Part shown: positions 7,132 through 17,091 of the stretch, piece after piece
Position numbering within the stretch: the first letter of the stretch is position 1
Layout of the letters: each line of letters opens with the position of its first letter
From: Polaromonas sp. JS666
GTDB lineage: Bacteria > Pseudomonadota > Gammaproteobacteria > Burkholderiales > Burkholderiaceae_C
Length of the DNA stretch: 64,000 nucleotides
Assembly: GCF_000013865.1 (NCBI RefSeq)
Contig: NC_007948.1
Coordinates: forward strand, 5,136,265 to 5,200,264
Direction of reading: 5' to 3'
Position numbers and translations under genes: made by a program
The notes under the pieces: model-generated
Told to the model about the DNA's origin: nothing
What the model saw: only the letters and a program-made list of their open reading frames with translations
The model's database searches: none

Positions 7132-9450
7132 ATGCCGACACCCACCGCCGCGACGCCCGACAACCGTGACGAAAAACGCGCAGAACTGCGCCGCGCCGCG
7201 CTCGAATACCACGAGTTTCCCACCCCCGGCAAACTGGCCATCGCAGCCACCAAGCAACTCACCAACCAGCGCGACCTGGCGCTGGCCTACTCGCCCGGCG
7301 TGGCGGCGCCCTGCGAGGAAATTGTCAAGGACCCGAACGCGGCCTTCAAATACACCAGCCGCGGCAACCTGGTGGCAGTGGTGACCAACGGCACGGCAGT
7401 GCTGGGCCTGGGCGACATCGGCCCGCTGGCGTCCAAGCCGGTGATGGAAGGCAAGGCGGTTTTGTTCAAGAAGTTTGCCGGTGTTGATGTGTTCGACATC
7501 GAAATCGACGAAAAGGACCCGGCCAAACTGGTCGACATCATCGCCGCGCTGGAACCGACCTTTGGCGCCATCAACCTGGAAGACATCAAGGCGCCCGACT
7601 GTTTTTACGTGGAGCGTGAACTGCGCAAGCGGATGAAGATACCGGTGTTCCACGACGACCAGCATGGCACGGCCATCACGGTGGGCGCGGCGGTGCTGAA
7701 TGCGCTGAAAGTCGTGGGCAAGGACCTGAAACAGGTCAAGCTGGTGACCTCAGGCGCGGGCGCGGCGGCGCTGGCCTGCCTCGGGCTGCTGATCAAACTC
7801 GGCATTCCGCGCGAAAACATCTATGTGACCGACCTGGCCGGCGTGGTCTATGAAGGCCGCACCGAACTGATGGATGAAGACAAGATCCAGTTCGCGCAAA
7901 AAACGTCGGCCCGCACCCTGGGTGAAATCATCGAAGGCGCGGACATCTTTTTGGGTCTTTCGGCAGGTGGTGTGCTCAAGAAGGAGATGGTCAAGAAGAT
8001 GGCGGCCAAGCCCATCATTCTGGCCCTGGCCAACCCCAATCCGGAGATATCGCCAGAAGACGTCAAATCGGTGCGTGATGACGCCATTATGGCAACAGGT
8101 CGGACTGATTACCCGAACCAGGTCAACAACGTCCTGTGCTTCCCCTATATTTTCCGGGGTGCCCTGGACGCCGGCGCGTCAACCATCACCATCGAGATGG
8201 AAATTGCCGCAGTGCACGCGATTGCCGAGCTGGCCCAGGCCGAGCAGAGTGAGGTGGTGGCGGCCGCCTACGTCGGCGAGAAGCTCACCTTCGGACCGGA
8301 CTACCTGATTCCCAAGCCCTTCGATCCTCGCCTCATGATGAAGATTGCGCCGGCCGTGGCCAAGGCGGCTGCCGACAGCGGCGTAGCCCTGCGGCCGATC
8401 CAGGACATGACCGCCTACCGCGAGAAGCTGCAAAGTTTTGTCTATGCCTCCGGCACCGTGATGAAACCGATCTTTGCCTCGGCCAAGACGGCGGCCCGCA
8501 AGCGCGTGGCCTATGCCGAGGGCGAGGAAGAGCGCGTGCTGCGCGCCTGCCAGATCGTGGTGGACGAGAACCTGGCGCGCCCGACCCTGATCGGCCGGCC
8601 CGCGATCATTGCCCAGCGCATTGAAAAGTTTGGCCTGCGCCTGAAGCAGGACCTCGACTACGACGTGGTCAATGTCGAGCAGGACCACCGCTACCGCGAC
8701 TTCTGGCAGACCTACCACCGCATGATGGAGCGCCGCGGCGTGACCGTGCAGATGGCCAAGATCGAAATGCGCCGCCGCCTCACGCTGATTGCCGGCATGC
8801 TGCTGCACAAGGGCGATGTGGACGGGCTGATCTGCGGCACCTGGGGCACCACCGCCCACCACCTGGACTACCTGGACCAGGTGATTGGCAAGCGCGAGGG
8901 AGTATGCACCTACGCCTGCATGAATGGTCTGCTGCTGCCCGGACGTCAGGTGTTTCTGCTCGATACCCATGTGAACTACGACCCGACGGCGGAGCAGCTG
9001 GCTGAAATCACCACCATGGCGGCCGAGGAAATGGTGCGCTTTGGCATCAAACCCAAGGCGGCCTTGCTGTCGCACTCCAACTTTGGCTCGTCCAGCCAGC
9101 CCAGCGCCCTGAAAATGCGCCGCACGCTGGAACTGTTGCGCGACAAAGCACCCTGGCTGGAAGTCGACGGCGAAATGCACGGCGACATGGCGCTGGATGC
9201 CGATACCCGCGGCGTCATCATGCCCAACAGCACGCTGACGGGTGAAGCCAATTTGCTGGTGCTGCCCAACATCGATGCGGCCAATATTGCCTACAACCTG
9301 CTCAAGACTGCCGCCGGTGGCAACATTACCATCGGCCCCGTGCTGCTGGGGGCCAACAAGCCCATGCACATCCTGACTCCGACCGCCACCGTGCGCCGTA
9401 TCGTCAACATGACAGCCCTCACCGTGGCGGATGCGAACGCGGCGAGATAA
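7132..9450 (+). CDS. maeB: NADP-dependent malic enzyme with phosphotransacetylase-like C-terminal domain
   Basis: A 772-residue MaeB-type enzyme that decarboxylates malate to pyruvate and makes NADPH. The N-terminal half (about 1-430) has the malic-enzyme signatures [11 protein letters not shown], the metal-site segment [10 protein letters not shown] and a nucleotide-binding loop ([14 protein letters not shown]). The C-terminal half (about 440-770) resembles phosphate acetyltransferase, as in E. coli MaeB, where it acts in regulation. Length is typical. ATG 7132 is preceded by GGAGA. No operon partner is evident. Confidence 0.95.
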   Translation: MPTPTAATPDNRDEKRAELRRAALEYHEFPTPGKLAIAATKQLTNQRDLALAYSPGVAAPCEEIVKDPNAAFKYTSRGNLVAVVTNGTAVLGLGDIGPLASKPVMEGKAVLFKKFAGVDVFDIEIDEKDPAKLVDIIAALEPTFGAINLEDIKAPDCFYVERELRKRMKIPVFHDDQHGTAITVGAAVLNALKVVGKDLKQVKLVTSGAGAAALACLGLLIKLGIPRENIYVTDLAGVVYEGRTELMDEDKIQFAQKTSARTLGEIIEGADIFLGLSAGGVLKKEMVKKMAAKPIILALANPNPEISPEDVKSVRDDAIMATGRTDYPNQVNNVLCFPYIFRGALDAGASTITIEMEIAAVHAIAELAQAEQSEVVAAAYVGEKLTFGPDYLIPKPFDPRLMMKIAPAVAKAAADSGVALRPIQDMTAYREKLQSFVYASGTVMKPIFASAKTAARKRVAYAEGEEERVLRACQIVVDENLARPTLIGRPAIIAQRIEKFGLRLKQDLDYDVVNVEQDHRYRDFWQTYHRMMERRGVTVQMAKIEMRRRLTLIAGMLLHKGDVDGLICGTWGTTAHHLDYLDQVIGKREGVCTYACMNGLLLPGRQVFLLDTHVNYDPTAEQLAEITTMAAEEMVRFGIKPKAALLSHSNFGSSSQPSALKMRRTLELLRDKAPWLEVDGEMHGDMALDADTRGVIMPNSTLTGEANLLVLPNIDAANIAYNLLKTAAGGNITIGPVLLGANKPMHILTPTATVRRIVNMTALTVADANAAR

Positions 9451-9630
9451 CGAAGAATTAGACAGCTAGCACTAACTTACTAGCGGCTTATTCCCCGCTC
9501 TTGGTGCTTAAATTTTCAGCAGCCACTTGCGTTTTCCGTTCATATGCGGCAAACTACGCCTCTTGAAATTTAAGGGTTAACCCGAAAAATCTGGGTGGTT
9601 AAACCTGAATTCAAGAAAGGCATTTTTTGC

Positions 9631-10059
9631 ATGTTGCGCAATGGTGGGCGCGGTGAACGGGGTCATTGGCGGGCGGCGGTAGCCGCTGGATTGTGGGTTC
9701 TGGCGGCAAGCCTGGTCGGGATAAGCCCCGATTTGGTGCAAGCCAGAACGCAAGCCAATGCAGGCCCGGTTGCAACGATTTCGGCAACCCAGCTGCCCCC
9801 TCAAGGGCGCGACATGATGAGGCTGATTTACCAGGGTGGGCCGTTCAGGTACGACAAGGACGGCGCAGTGTTTGGCAACCGGGAACGGATTCTTCCCGCC
9901 AGCCATCGCGGCTACTACCGCGAGTACACCGTCCGGACACCCGGTGAGCGCAGCCGGGGAGCCCGGCGCATTGTTTGTGGTGGCCTGAAACCCGCCGCAC
10001 CTGATGCCTGTTATTACACCGATGACCACTATGCGAGTTTTCGCAAGATCGCTCCGTAA
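9631..10059 (+). CDS. Secreted barnase-type (N1/T1 family) ribonuclease
   Basis: A 142-residue precursor. An N-terminal hydrophobic segment (about 12-30, AAVAAGLWVLAASLVG) is a signal peptide or membrane anchor. The mature part is a microbial ribonuclease domain with catalytic Glu98 (GYYREYTV), an arginine pair 112-113 (GARRIV) and His133 (TDDHYASF), the barnase triad. Two cysteines near the end could form a disulfide. ATG 9631 is chosen over an upstream GTG-type extension because AGAAAGG lies 10 bp before it and the signal sequence then starts normally. A barstar gene follows 64 bp later. Confidence 0.88.
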   Translation: MLRNGGRGERGHWRAAVAAGLWVLAASLVGISPDLVQARTQANAGPVATISATQLPPQGRDMMRLIYQGGPFRYDKDGAVFGNRERILPASHRGYYREYTVRTPGERSRGARRIVCGGLKPAAPDACYYTDDHYASFRKIAP

Positions 10060-10123
10060 AGTTCAATAAATTGGACTGTGGTTGTTAATTCGAGTTTTTG
10101 ACTTAAGAGAAAGAGAAGCGGAG

Positions 10124-10549
10124 ATGGATACACCACTTCGTCGGGACAACGAAACGCCCTTGCGTGGCGTGCGGCCCAATATCGTGCAGTCCATACGCGC
10201 ATTCCGCGTACAGGACCTGCAGGATGCGGCCACGCAGCTGAATCAGCATTTCCTGTATGCCAACCTGGGCAACGCCCAGAGCAAACAGGACGTGCTGGAC
10301 ATGATCGCGGCGCAATACACCTTCCCGGCACATTTCGGCAAGAATTTCGATGCGCTGTACGACTGCATGACGGACCTGGTCCACAAATCAGGCCCGCAAC
10401 CCGGTTTCATCGTCGTGCTCGAGCAAATTCCGGCCAACGCCAAGTTTGACAAGGAAGCGCGGGAGCAACTGCTCGACATCTTCAGGGATGCCGCGGACTA
10501 CTGGGCGGATCGAAAGATCCCGTTCAGATGTTTCTATTCTTTTCTGTAG
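10124..10549 (+). CDS. Barstar-family ribonuclease inhibitor
   Basis: A 141-residue protein whose C-terminal part (about 55-140) is the barstar fold. KQDVLDMIAAQYTFP leads into HFGKNFDALYDCMTDL, where the aspartates of the inhibitor helix match those that plug the barnase active site. Residues 1-50 are an extension of unknown use. ATG 10124 has GCGGAG just before it; a longer frame from 10082 lacks a good ribosome site. It would protect the cytoplasm from the ribonuclease encoded immediately upstream. Confidence 0.85.
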   Translation: MDTPLRRDNETPLRGVRPNIVQSIRAFRVQDLQDAATQLNQHFLYANLGNAQSKQDVLDMIAAQYTFPAHFGKNFDALYDCMTDLVHKSGPQPGFIVVLEQIPANAKFDKEAREQLLDIFRDAADYWADRKIPFRCFYSFL

Positions 10550-10734
10550 CCCGCTCCCCAGACATTGGCCAAGGGGATCGGGCGAATGAGGCCCAGCAAG
10601 CAGTTGCAGACGGTGAAGAACCCATGCCTACCGACAAACTGGTAGACGTGTCACCGCTGGCGCTGCGCATGAGCAGTCCGTTTAACGCGGGGTACTGGCT
10701 CGCAGCCGCCTGACACCGAGGTTTCAGGCAAACA

Positions 10735-10765
10735 GAAAAAAGGCCGTCATCAGACGGCCTTTTTT
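10735..10765. terminator. Bidirectional intrinsic terminator between barstar and ksgA
   Basis: A-run, GGCCGTC, 4-nt loop, GACGGCC, then six T. The flanking A and T runs make it work on both strands, ending the barstar transcript (+) and the ksgA transcript (-). Confidence 0.9.
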
Positions 10766-10788
10766 CATGGCTGAACGCCTGGCAGGCA

Positions 10789-11730
10789 CTACACGGCCAT
10801 GGCAGCCACCTGCTGCGCCAGCGCCACATACTCGGCCACCGGCACCTCCTCGGCCCGGCGCTGCACATCAAATGCGCCCGGGAAGCCCCGCGCCGTCAGC
10901 CACTGGCCCAGGGTATGGCGCAGCAGCTTGCGGCGCTGGCTGAAAGCCACCTGCACGAGCTGGCTCAGCAGTTTGACGTCCAGCGCCGCAGGATGGGCAT
11001 GCGGCACCATGCGCACGACCGCACTGTCCACTCGCGGCGGCGGGTCAAAGCTCTGCGGCGGTACAAACAGCACGTTTTCCATCGCGTAGCGCCACTGCAG
11101 CATCACGCTGAGCCGGCCATAGTCGCTGGTGGAGGGCGCCGCCACCATGCGGTCAATCACTTCCTTTTGCAGCATGAAGTGCTGGTCTTCAATCACGTCC
11201 ACGGCATCCAGCAGGTGGAACAAAATGGGCGTGGAAATGTTGTAGGGCAGGTTGCCGACCACCCGGAGCTTATGAGCCCCCACGCTTGTCACTTCGTGTA
11301 CTGCGCTGCCCCTCGAGGGGGCCGCTGCGCCTGCGGTCTGGCGAAGCCAGTCCCGCGGCCCCTGCTGGGATGAAGAGCCCGCAGGCTCCAGCCCCTTGGG
11401 AGCTGTTTCGGCTTGGGGCAGCCCTGCGCTGCGCACGGGGCCGTGTTGCAAGCGCTCTGCCAGTTGGCGAAAGTCCACCTTCAGGACATCCGATTCCACC
11501 ACCGTCAGCTGCGGATGGGCGCGCAGCTGCTGGGCCAGATCACGGTCCAGTTCAATCACCGTGAGATGCCCCAGCCGCTCAACCAGCGGCTGCGTCAGCG
11601 CCGCAAGGCCGGGGCCGATCTCCACCACCGCCTGGCCCGCCCTGGGCGCAATCGCCTGGACAATACCTTCAATAATGCCCTGGTCCGTCAGGAAATGCTG
11701 GCCAAAGCGCTTGCGCGGGATATGTTTCAC
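10789..11730 (-). CDS. ksgA: 16S rRNA dimethyladenosine transferase with an in-frame repeat insertion
   Basis: KsgA/RsmA methylates A1518 and A1519 of 16S rRNA using SAM. Family landmarks are RKRFGQHFL at the start, [12 protein letters not shown] (SAM motif I), [10 protein letters not shown] (motif IV) and the C-terminal [12 protein letters not shown] start it at GTG 11730, which gives the family's usual [11 protein letters not shown]-terminus; a TTG at 11781 would add 17 residues. The product is 313 residues, about 50 longer than usual. The excess is one block (about 99-152) encoded by a dispersed repeat and placed just before motif IV. The rest looks intact. The gene lies downstream of surA. 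Confidence 0.92.
   Translation of the reverse strand: MKHIPRKRFGQHFLTDQGIIEGIVQAIAPRAGQAVVEIGPGLAALTQPLVERLGHLTVIELDRDLAQQLRAHPQLTVVESDVLKVDFRQLAERLQHGPVRSAGLPQAETAPKGLEPAGSSSQQGPRDWLRQTAGAAAPSRGSAVHEVTSVGAHKLRVVGNLPYNISTPILFHLLDAVDVIEDQHFMLQKEVIDRMVAAPSTSDYGRLSVMLQWRYAMENVLFVPPQSFDPPPRVDSAVVRMVPHAHPAALDVKLLSQLVQVAFSQRRKLLRHTLGQWLTARGFPGAFDVQRRAEEVPVAEYVALAQQVAAMAV
11275..11434. repeat. Dispersed GC-rich repeat, copy inside ksgA
   Basis: The copy runs from GCCCCCACGCTTGTCACTTC through the core palindrome around CCTCGAGGGG to GCTTGGGGCAGCCCTG. Its first 95 bp match the intergenic copy at 11825-11920 almost base for base. Read in the ksgA frame it gives the peptide VHEVTSVGA without a stop. 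Confidence 0.85.
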
Positions 11731-11824
11731 GATCAGTTCTGCCCGCCAAAGTTGGGGCCGCTCTCCGACAGGCTCAAGCAATTTCCCGCCGGGCCGCCCA
11801 GTGACAAGCGCGGGGACTCTCCAA

Positions 11825-11920
11825 CCCAGCAGGGGCCGCGGGACTGGCTTTGCCAGACCGCAGGCGCAGCGGCCCCCTCGGGGGGCAGAGCGCTACACGC
11901 AGTGAGCAAACGTGGGGGCC
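11825..11920. repeat. Dispersed GC-rich repeat, intergenic copy between surA and ksgA
   Basis: This copy is in the opposite orientation to the one in ksgA and shares about 95 bp with it. It fills most of the gap between surA and ksgA, where many proteobacteria carry pdxA. Confidence 0.8.
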
Positions 11921-11924
11921 ACAT

Positions 11925-13346
11925 TCACTGCGGCGATTCGCGGTATTCCACATAGGCACGGCCGCGGACTTCCTGCGCCCACAGCACATACGCTTCTTCC
12001 TGCTTTTTCCCGCGCAGGACGTTGCGCGCCATCTCCCGCTGGTCGCGCTGGGACATCTGCGCCTCGCGCCGCTCCAGCACCTGGATCAGGTGCACACCAA
12101 AGCGCGACACCAGCGGGTCGGAAATCTGGTTGGGAGCCAGGCCGTTCATGACCTTCTCGAACTCGGGCACAAACATGCCGGGATTGGCCCAGCCCAGATC
12201 CCCGCCTTGTTTGGCGGAGGCGTCTTCACTGTTTTCGCGGGCCAGGGCGGCAAAATCGGCCTGGCCGGCCAGGATGCGCTTCCTGAGCGCGGCCAGCTTC
12301 TCCGTGGCGGCGGTTTCGCCCTGCTTGGGGGACAGCCGCAGCAGGATGTGGCGGGCATGGGTCTGCGTGATGACTGAGCCGGGCATGCCAGCCTGCCTTT
12401 TTTCAATCACCTTCAGGATATGAAAGCCGGCACCGCTGCGTATCGGACCGGCGAGCCCGCCCACCTTCAGGCTCTTGGTGCTTTCCACAAAAAGCGGCGG
12501 GTAGCGGTCTGCCTCGCGCAGGCCCATCAACCCGCCAGTGCCGCGGGTGGGGGAATCGGAGAACTCATTGGCCAGGGCCGCAAAGTCAGCGCCCCCGCGC
12601 GCCTTATCCATCACCTGCTGGGCCTTGGCCTGCAAGGCTGCGACCTGCCCGGGCGTGGCATTTTCAGGGACCGCCACCAGAATCTGGGCCAGATTGAGGG
12701 CCAGCGAAGACAACTCGGTGCCGCCTTCCTGTTCGCGCAGGAACTGGTCAATGTCCTGCTCGGTCACCGTCACCCGCAAGTCGACCTCACGCTGGCGCAA
12801 GCGGCTGACCAGCAGCTCGTCGCGCAAATCAGACTCGAACTGGCTGTAGGCAATGCCATCGGCCTTCAGGCGACGGCGCAGTTCATCCACACTGATCTGG
12901 TTTTGCCGGGCGACCGTCTGCACGGCGGCTTCGACGGCGTTGTCGTCGACGCGCATACCGGCCGATCGGGCCAGCTGCAACTGGGCCTTGTCGCTGATCA
13001 ACCGCTCCAGCACCTGCGGAACCAGTTCCCTGCGCGGGGGCAGGGGTGAGCCCTGCTGGATGATTTGCTGCTCGGTGCGGACCAGCTTGGTACGGACCTC
13101 GCTGTTGGTGATGGGCTCCGAATTCACGACCGCGACGATGAAGTCAGCCTGCCGCTGGCCCGAAGCGCTTCCGGCTGCAGCGCCCGCGCTGGCGGCGGGG
13201 GTGGGGAGCCGCAGCCCGCTGGAAGGCCGCAGGCTTTGGGCCTGCACGCCGATCAGGGGCAGGGTCAGCAGGAGCGCCAGCGCGGCAGCCAGGGGCCGGA
13301 CGGAGAGCACTCTGGCGATTCCGGCGAAAAGACGGTCATTAGTCAT
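11925..13346 (-). CDS. surA: Periplasmic chaperone / peptidyl-prolyl isomerase SurA
   Basis: A 473-residue SurA that escorts outer-membrane proteins, including LptD, through the periplasm. It has a signal peptide (hydrophobic stretch after VLSVRPLAAALALLL, cleavage near VQAQS), the SurA N-terminal domain (ADFIVAVVNSEPITNSE onward) and two parvulin domains (LAQILVAVPE and HARHILLRLSP). ATG 13346 is used. A frame extending to 13559 runs back through lptD coding sequence and is an artefact. It overlaps the end of lptD by 8 bp, so both are made from one message. Confidence 0.95.
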   Translation of the reverse strand: MTNDRLFAGIARVLSVRPLAAALALLLTLPLIGVQAQSLRPSSGLRLPTPAASAGAAAGSASGQRQADFIVAVVNSEPITNSEVRTKLVRTEQQIIQQGSPLPPRRELVPQVLERLISDKAQLQLARSAGMRVDDNAVEAAVQTVARQNQISVDELRRRLKADGIAYSQFESDLRDELLVSRLRQREVDLRVTVTEQDIDQFLREQEGGTELSSLALNLAQILVAVPENATPGQVAALQAKAQQVMDKARGGADFAALANEFSDSPTRGTGGLMGLREADRYPPLFVESTKSLKVGGLAGPIRSGAGFHILKVIEKRQAGMPGSVITQTHARHILLRLSPKQGETAATEKLAALRKRILAGQADFAALARENSEDASAKQGGDLGWANPGMFVPEFEKVMNGLAPNQISDPLVSRFGVHLIQVLERREAQMSQRDQREMARNVLRGKKQEEAYVLWAQEVRGRAYVEYRESPQ

Positions 13347-15807
13347 AGGTGGTAAAGCGGCTTGGGGTGTTGATTTTCTCACGCAGGTATTGGTAGCGTG
13401 GAACGTTGGATTTGAGGGTTTCCAGAGGGTTCGCGCCAATGCGCGAAAAACCGACCAGTTCAAGCTGGAACAGGATCCGGGTGTCGGACGTTGCCGTGCC
13501 GTTTTGCGTGCGCTGCAGCACGACCCGGCCGATCCAGCAGCAGCCGTCGTATTCCACACCGACGATCGCGTCCACCAGCTTCCTGTCGGGCACGCTGTAA
13601 TTCAGGCGCCCAACCGCATAGTAACGCCCTCCGCCCTGACCCTGCCCAGCCCCCAGGTCGCGCCCCTTGTCGCCCCACAGGTCATTGAGGGGCCACTGCC
13701 AGCCCACGTCAATCTGTTCGCTGATGTTGCGCTGGCGCCGGTACGCGGCGCTGATCACGCGGTAGTTTCCGGGGTTGTAGCGCACCCCGATCGAGCTGCG
13801 TTCGGACTGTTTGGTCTTGGGGTTGTATTGCACCGTGCTGTCAAAAGACCACTGCGGCACCCAGTTGACCGACGCGCCCACCAGCAAATCGCTGATGCGG
13901 TCGGTGATGGGCAAGGCGCCCGGCAAGGTCACGCGCTGGTCGGCAAAGCGCAGGCGCTGCGCGACACCCACGCGCACGGCCTCGGCACCGGTGGCAGGGT
14001 CCAGCAAACGGGAGGTCACGCCCAGGGTGAGCAGGTTGGCGTCTGAAATGCGATCGTTGCCGACAAAGGCATTCTCGGTAAACACCGTCGCAAAGTTGAA
14101 GTCATTGGCGCCCGAGTCGTAGTTGGGCAACAGGCTCTGGTCGCGGTAAGGCGTGCGCACATAAAAAGCCCGCGGCTCCAGTGTCTGGGTAAAACTGCGG
14201 CCCAGGAAGCCAGCCTGGCGTTCGAACTGCAGGCCGCTGTCCAGGCTGAAGGTCGGAACCGTGCGCGACGCCGACCGCGCGCCATTGACCAGCGGCGCGT
14301 CGAACTGGTAGCTGGTGGCGTGCAACTGCATTTTGGGGGTGATGAATCCGGCCGGCGACAGCCACGGGTGGCTGAGCTGGGCGCGGGTGAAGGCCCGGTT
14401 GCTATTGGGTTGCCCCGTCAACGTCCTGTCAGCGGAGAATCGGGTGTAGTCGCCCTCCACCGACCAGTCGAATCCGCGACCCAGGCCCAGCAGTGGCGCA
14501 TCCACCCGGGTGTAATTGGCGGTGAACTGGGGCAGGCGGTCGTAGGGCGGGACGATGGGCGCGCTCAGGTCCTGCAGTGTCTGCCATTTGAGGGTGCGTA
14601 CGGCAGCGGCAAAGAACCCACGGTTCCAGCTCACGGTGGCGTCCTGGGCTAGCAGACGCTGGGTGGTGGAGTTCGAGGCGATGGGGAAATCGCGCCAATA
14701 ATCGTTGTCGCTGACCCGGCTCAAATTGAGGTTGACGCCCAGATTGCCGATGGCGGACAGCCCGCTGTCGATGGTGCCGCTGTGCTGGTAGCCGTAGGAC
14801 CAGCGATCCCGGTTGCGCAACTTGTCGCCGGGCAGGATGTTGGCGCGCAGCTCGCCCTTGTAGGTCGGCTCCAGGTAGCGGAACTCGCCGGCCAGATCCA
14901 CGCCGCGCTTGGTCATGATGGCGGGCGAGAATGTCGCATCGCGGTTCGGCGCAATGTCGAAATAATACGGTTGCCGCACTTCAAAGCCGTTGACCGAACT
15001 CATGTTGAGGGTCGGCGGCAGCAGGCCCGACTTGCGCTTGTCGCTCAGCGGAAAGCTGAATTTGGGAAACCCCAGAATGGGCACGTTCTTGAAACGCAGC
15101 ACCGCGCCGTTGGCCACGCCGACTTCCTCGTCGAAATCAAATTCGAAGCTCCTGGCGCGCAATTCCCAGGCGGGCTTCCAGCTGGCTTCGTTGTCGCGCT
15201 CGCAGGTGGTGTAGCTGGCACGGTGCGCCGTGAGGTGTTTGTCATCGATAAAATCGACCCGCTCGGCCTGGCCGTTGCCGCCATTACTCAGAAAGCGGTA
15301 GCGCGGCTGGGTGAAAAAGCCCTCAAACCGGTCCAGCGTGATCTCCAGCTCGGGACCTTCAAACCGGTTGCCGGCGTTGTTGATGCGCACGTTGCCACGG
15401 CTTTTGACGCGATCTTCGGGCTGGTAATACTCGATCCGGTCGGCGCGTATGCTGGTGGCGCCGCGGCGCAGTTCCGCGTTGCCATCGATCACGGTTTCCA
15501 GATTGGGGCGGCCCGAGACGCTGTCGCCGAACACAAAGGTCGGCCCTTCATCTCCGGGTCCGTTGGGCACCTCCTCGGCCAGCGCCGGAGAGCTTTTGAG
15601 CTTGAGCGGGGTTTCCTGCTGCGCCGCAACCGGCGCAGAAGCGGGCGGGCGCGCTCCCAACGGGACTTCAGAGCCCCCCGCAGGCGCAGGCACCTGGGCA
15701 TGCCCCGACCCGGCGTACGTCCAGCCCAGCGTGGCGCACAGCACCAGACGGGAGACGGCGTGAGCCACCGGGGAAAGAATAAAGGGGGAGCGGGATGCGC
15801 GGCGCAT
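13339..15807 (-). CDS. lptD: LPS-assembly outer-membrane protein LptD
   Basis: An 822-residue LptD that inserts lipopolysaccharide into the outer leaflet. After a signal peptide comes an OstA-like jellyroll (about 105-230, with VIDGNAELRRGATSIRADRI), then a large beta-barrel rich in alternating aromatic strands. Conserved cysteines are seen in TTCERDNEASWKP and near the C-terminus (YDGCCWIGRVV), matching the cysteines that form LptD's disulfides. ATG 15807 is the natural start. surA follows and amgK is divergent, an arrangement also known in Pseudomonas. Confidence 0.95.
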   Translation of the reverse strand: MRRASRSPFILSPVAHAVSRLVLCATLGWTYAGSGHAQVPAPAGGSEVPLGARPPASAPVAAQQETPLKLKSSPALAEEVPNGPGDEGPTFVFGDSVSGRPNLETVIDGNAELRRGATSIRADRIEYYQPEDRVKSRGNVRINNAGNRFEGPELEITLDRFEGFFTQPRYRFLSNGGNGQAERVDFIDDKHLTAHRASYTTCERDNEASWKPAWELRARSFEFDFDEEVGVANGAVLRFKNVPILGFPKFSFPLSDKRKSGLLPPTLNMSSVNGFEVRQPYYFDIAPNRDATFSPAIMTKRGVDLAGEFRYLEPTYKGELRANILPGDKLRNRDRWSYGYQHSGTIDSGLSAIGNLGVNLNLSRVSDNDYWRDFPIASNSTTQRLLAQDATVSWNRGFFAAAVRTLKWQTLQDLSAPIVPPYDRLPQFTANYTRVDAPLLGLGRGFDWSVEGDYTRFSADRTLTGQPNSNRAFTRAQLSHPWLSPAGFITPKMQLHATSYQFDAPLVNGARSASRTVPTFSLDSGLQFERQAGFLGRSFTQTLEPRAFYVRTPYRDQSLLPNYDSGANDFNFATVFTENAFVGNDRISDANLLTLGVTSRLLDPATGAEAVRVGVAQRLRFADQRVTLPGALPITDRISDLLVGASVNWVPQWSFDSTVQYNPKTKQSERSSIGVRYNPGNYRVISAAYRRQRNISEQIDVGWQWPLNDLWGDKGRDLGAGQGQGGGRYYAVGRLNYSVPDRKLVDAIVGVEYDGCCWIGRVVLQRTQNGTATSDTRILFQLELVGFSRIGANPLETLKSNVPRYQYLREKINTPSRFTTYD

Positions 15808-15924
15808 CGTTTATGTGAGATAAACCCGTTTGTAAAATCAAGGCCGATTATCCATGACCCTCCACTCCATCCTTGGCGCCGCGAAGCAGCGCCGGGCCGC
15901 CGCCCTGACGAGGGCCCGCCAATC

Positions 15925-17091
15925 ATGATTCCTTCCCCTGTCGTCTGGGCCGATCCGGCGCGTGCCAGCGCCTTTGACAGCTGGCTGGCCGACATGGCCG
16001 GGCAGCACCGCCTGCGGGCCGATAGCGTGAGACTGGCTTCCGCTGACGCGAGCTTTCGCCGTTATCTGCGGGTAGACCGGGCAGACGGTGCGGGCAGTTT
16101 CATCATCATGGACGCGCCGCCGGCCCAGGAAGACTGCAAGCCCTTCGTCAAGGTGGCGGGGCTGATGCAGGACGCGGGCCTGAATGCGCCGCGCGTGCTG
16201 TCCTGGGATGAGCCCCTGGGCTTCATGCTGCTCACGGACCTGGGCGCGCAGACCATGCTCGACGTGATCGGACCACCCCAGGCCGCCGATGCCATCGCCA
16301 GCCCGACGGCTGCACACCATGCGCTGTACATGGATGCGGTGGATGCGCTGGTGCGCTGGCAGCTCGCCTCCCGGCCGGACGTGCTGCCGCCCTATGACGA
16401 TGCATTGTTGTCGCGCGAACTGGCGCTCTTCCCCGAGTGGTATGTCGCCCGGCACCGCGGCTTGGCACTGGATACCGGACTGCAGGACAAGCTCGATGGC
16501 CTGTTTGCGCAGATCAAAGCCAGCAACCTGCAGTCGCTGGGCGGGGCGCGCGTCTATGTGCACCGGGACTTCATGCCCCGAAATTTGATGGCCCCCACGC
16601 TTGTCGCTTCGCGTGCTGCACTGCCCCCCGAGGGGGCTGTTTCGCCTTGGGGCGGCCCGGCGGCGAAACCTCATGGTGAGTCCAGCACGCGCTTGGGCAT
16701 CCTGGACTTCCAGGATGCGGTGTACGGCCCCATCACCTATGACATTGCCAGCCTGATGCGCGACGCGTTCCTGAGCTGGGACGAGGACTTCGTGCTCGAC
16801 GTCACCGTGCGCTACTGGCAAAAGGCGCGCACGGCCAGCCTGCCGGTCGGTGATGATTTCGGCGAGTTTTACCGCGCCGTGGAATGGATGGGCCTGCAGC
16901 GCCACCTCAAGGTACTCGGCATCTTTGCGCGGCTCACGCTGCGCGACGGCAAGCCCAAATACCTGGCGGACACGCCGCGCTTTATCAAGTACGCACGCAA
17001 CACCGCCGCCCGCTACCGGCAGCTCGGTCCGCTGATGGTCCTGCTCGACGAGATTGAAGGCAACGAAACCCGCGTGGGCTACACTTTCTGA
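15925..17091 (+). CDS. amgK: Anomeric N-acetylmuramate/N-acetylglucosamine kinase, with an in-frame repeat near the active site
   Basis: A 388-residue aminoglycoside-phosphotransferase-fold kinase. AmgK phosphorylates C1 of MurNAc/GlcNAc in cell-wall recycling. Visible are the nucleotide region (SFRRYLRVDR), the catalytic HRDFMPRNLM near residue 215 and the magnesium site LDFQDAVYGP. In the family these two motifs are separated by only a few residues. Here about 33 extra residues (223-255) from a dispersed repeat lie between them. Position divergent from lptD supports the amgK call. The usual partner murU does not follow; rsmE does. ATG 15925 is chosen because the long upstream frame is antisense to lptD. 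Confidence 0.85.
   Translation: MIPSPVVWADPARASAFDSWLADMAGQHRLRADSVRLASADASFRRYLRVDRADGAGSFIIMDAPPAQEDCKPFVKVAGLMQDAGLNAPRVLSWDEPLGFMLLTDLGAQTMLDVIGPPQAADAIASPTAAHHALYMDAVDALVRWQLASRPDVLPPYDDALLSRELALFPEWYVARHRGLALDTGLQDKLDGLFAQIKASNLQSLGGARVYVHRDFMPRNLMAPTLVASRAALPPEGAVSPWGGPAAKPHGESSTRLGILDFQDAVYGPITYDIASLMRDAFLSWDEDFVLDVTVRYWQKARTASLPVGDDFGEFYRAVEWMGLQRHLKVLGIFARLTLRDGKPKYLADTPRFIKYARNTAARYRQLGPLMVLLDEIEGNETRVGYTF
16591..16664. repeat. Dispersed GC-rich repeat, copy inside amgK
   Basis: GCCCCCACGCTTGTCGCTTC, the GCCCCCCGAGGGGGC core and GGGGCGGCCCGGC are all present. Here the repeat is read in the opposite orientation to the other four gene-internal copies, giving APTLVASRAALPPEGA. Confidence 0.85.

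Noticed and set aside
10528..10713. 61-codon plus-strand frame after barstar
   Set aside because: It begins inside barstar, has no ribosome site and no similarity; probably the untranslated end before the terminator.
14782..15924. Long plus-strand frame upstream of amgK
   Set aside because: It is antisense to lptD and an effect of the high GC3; AmgK homology begins only at 15925.
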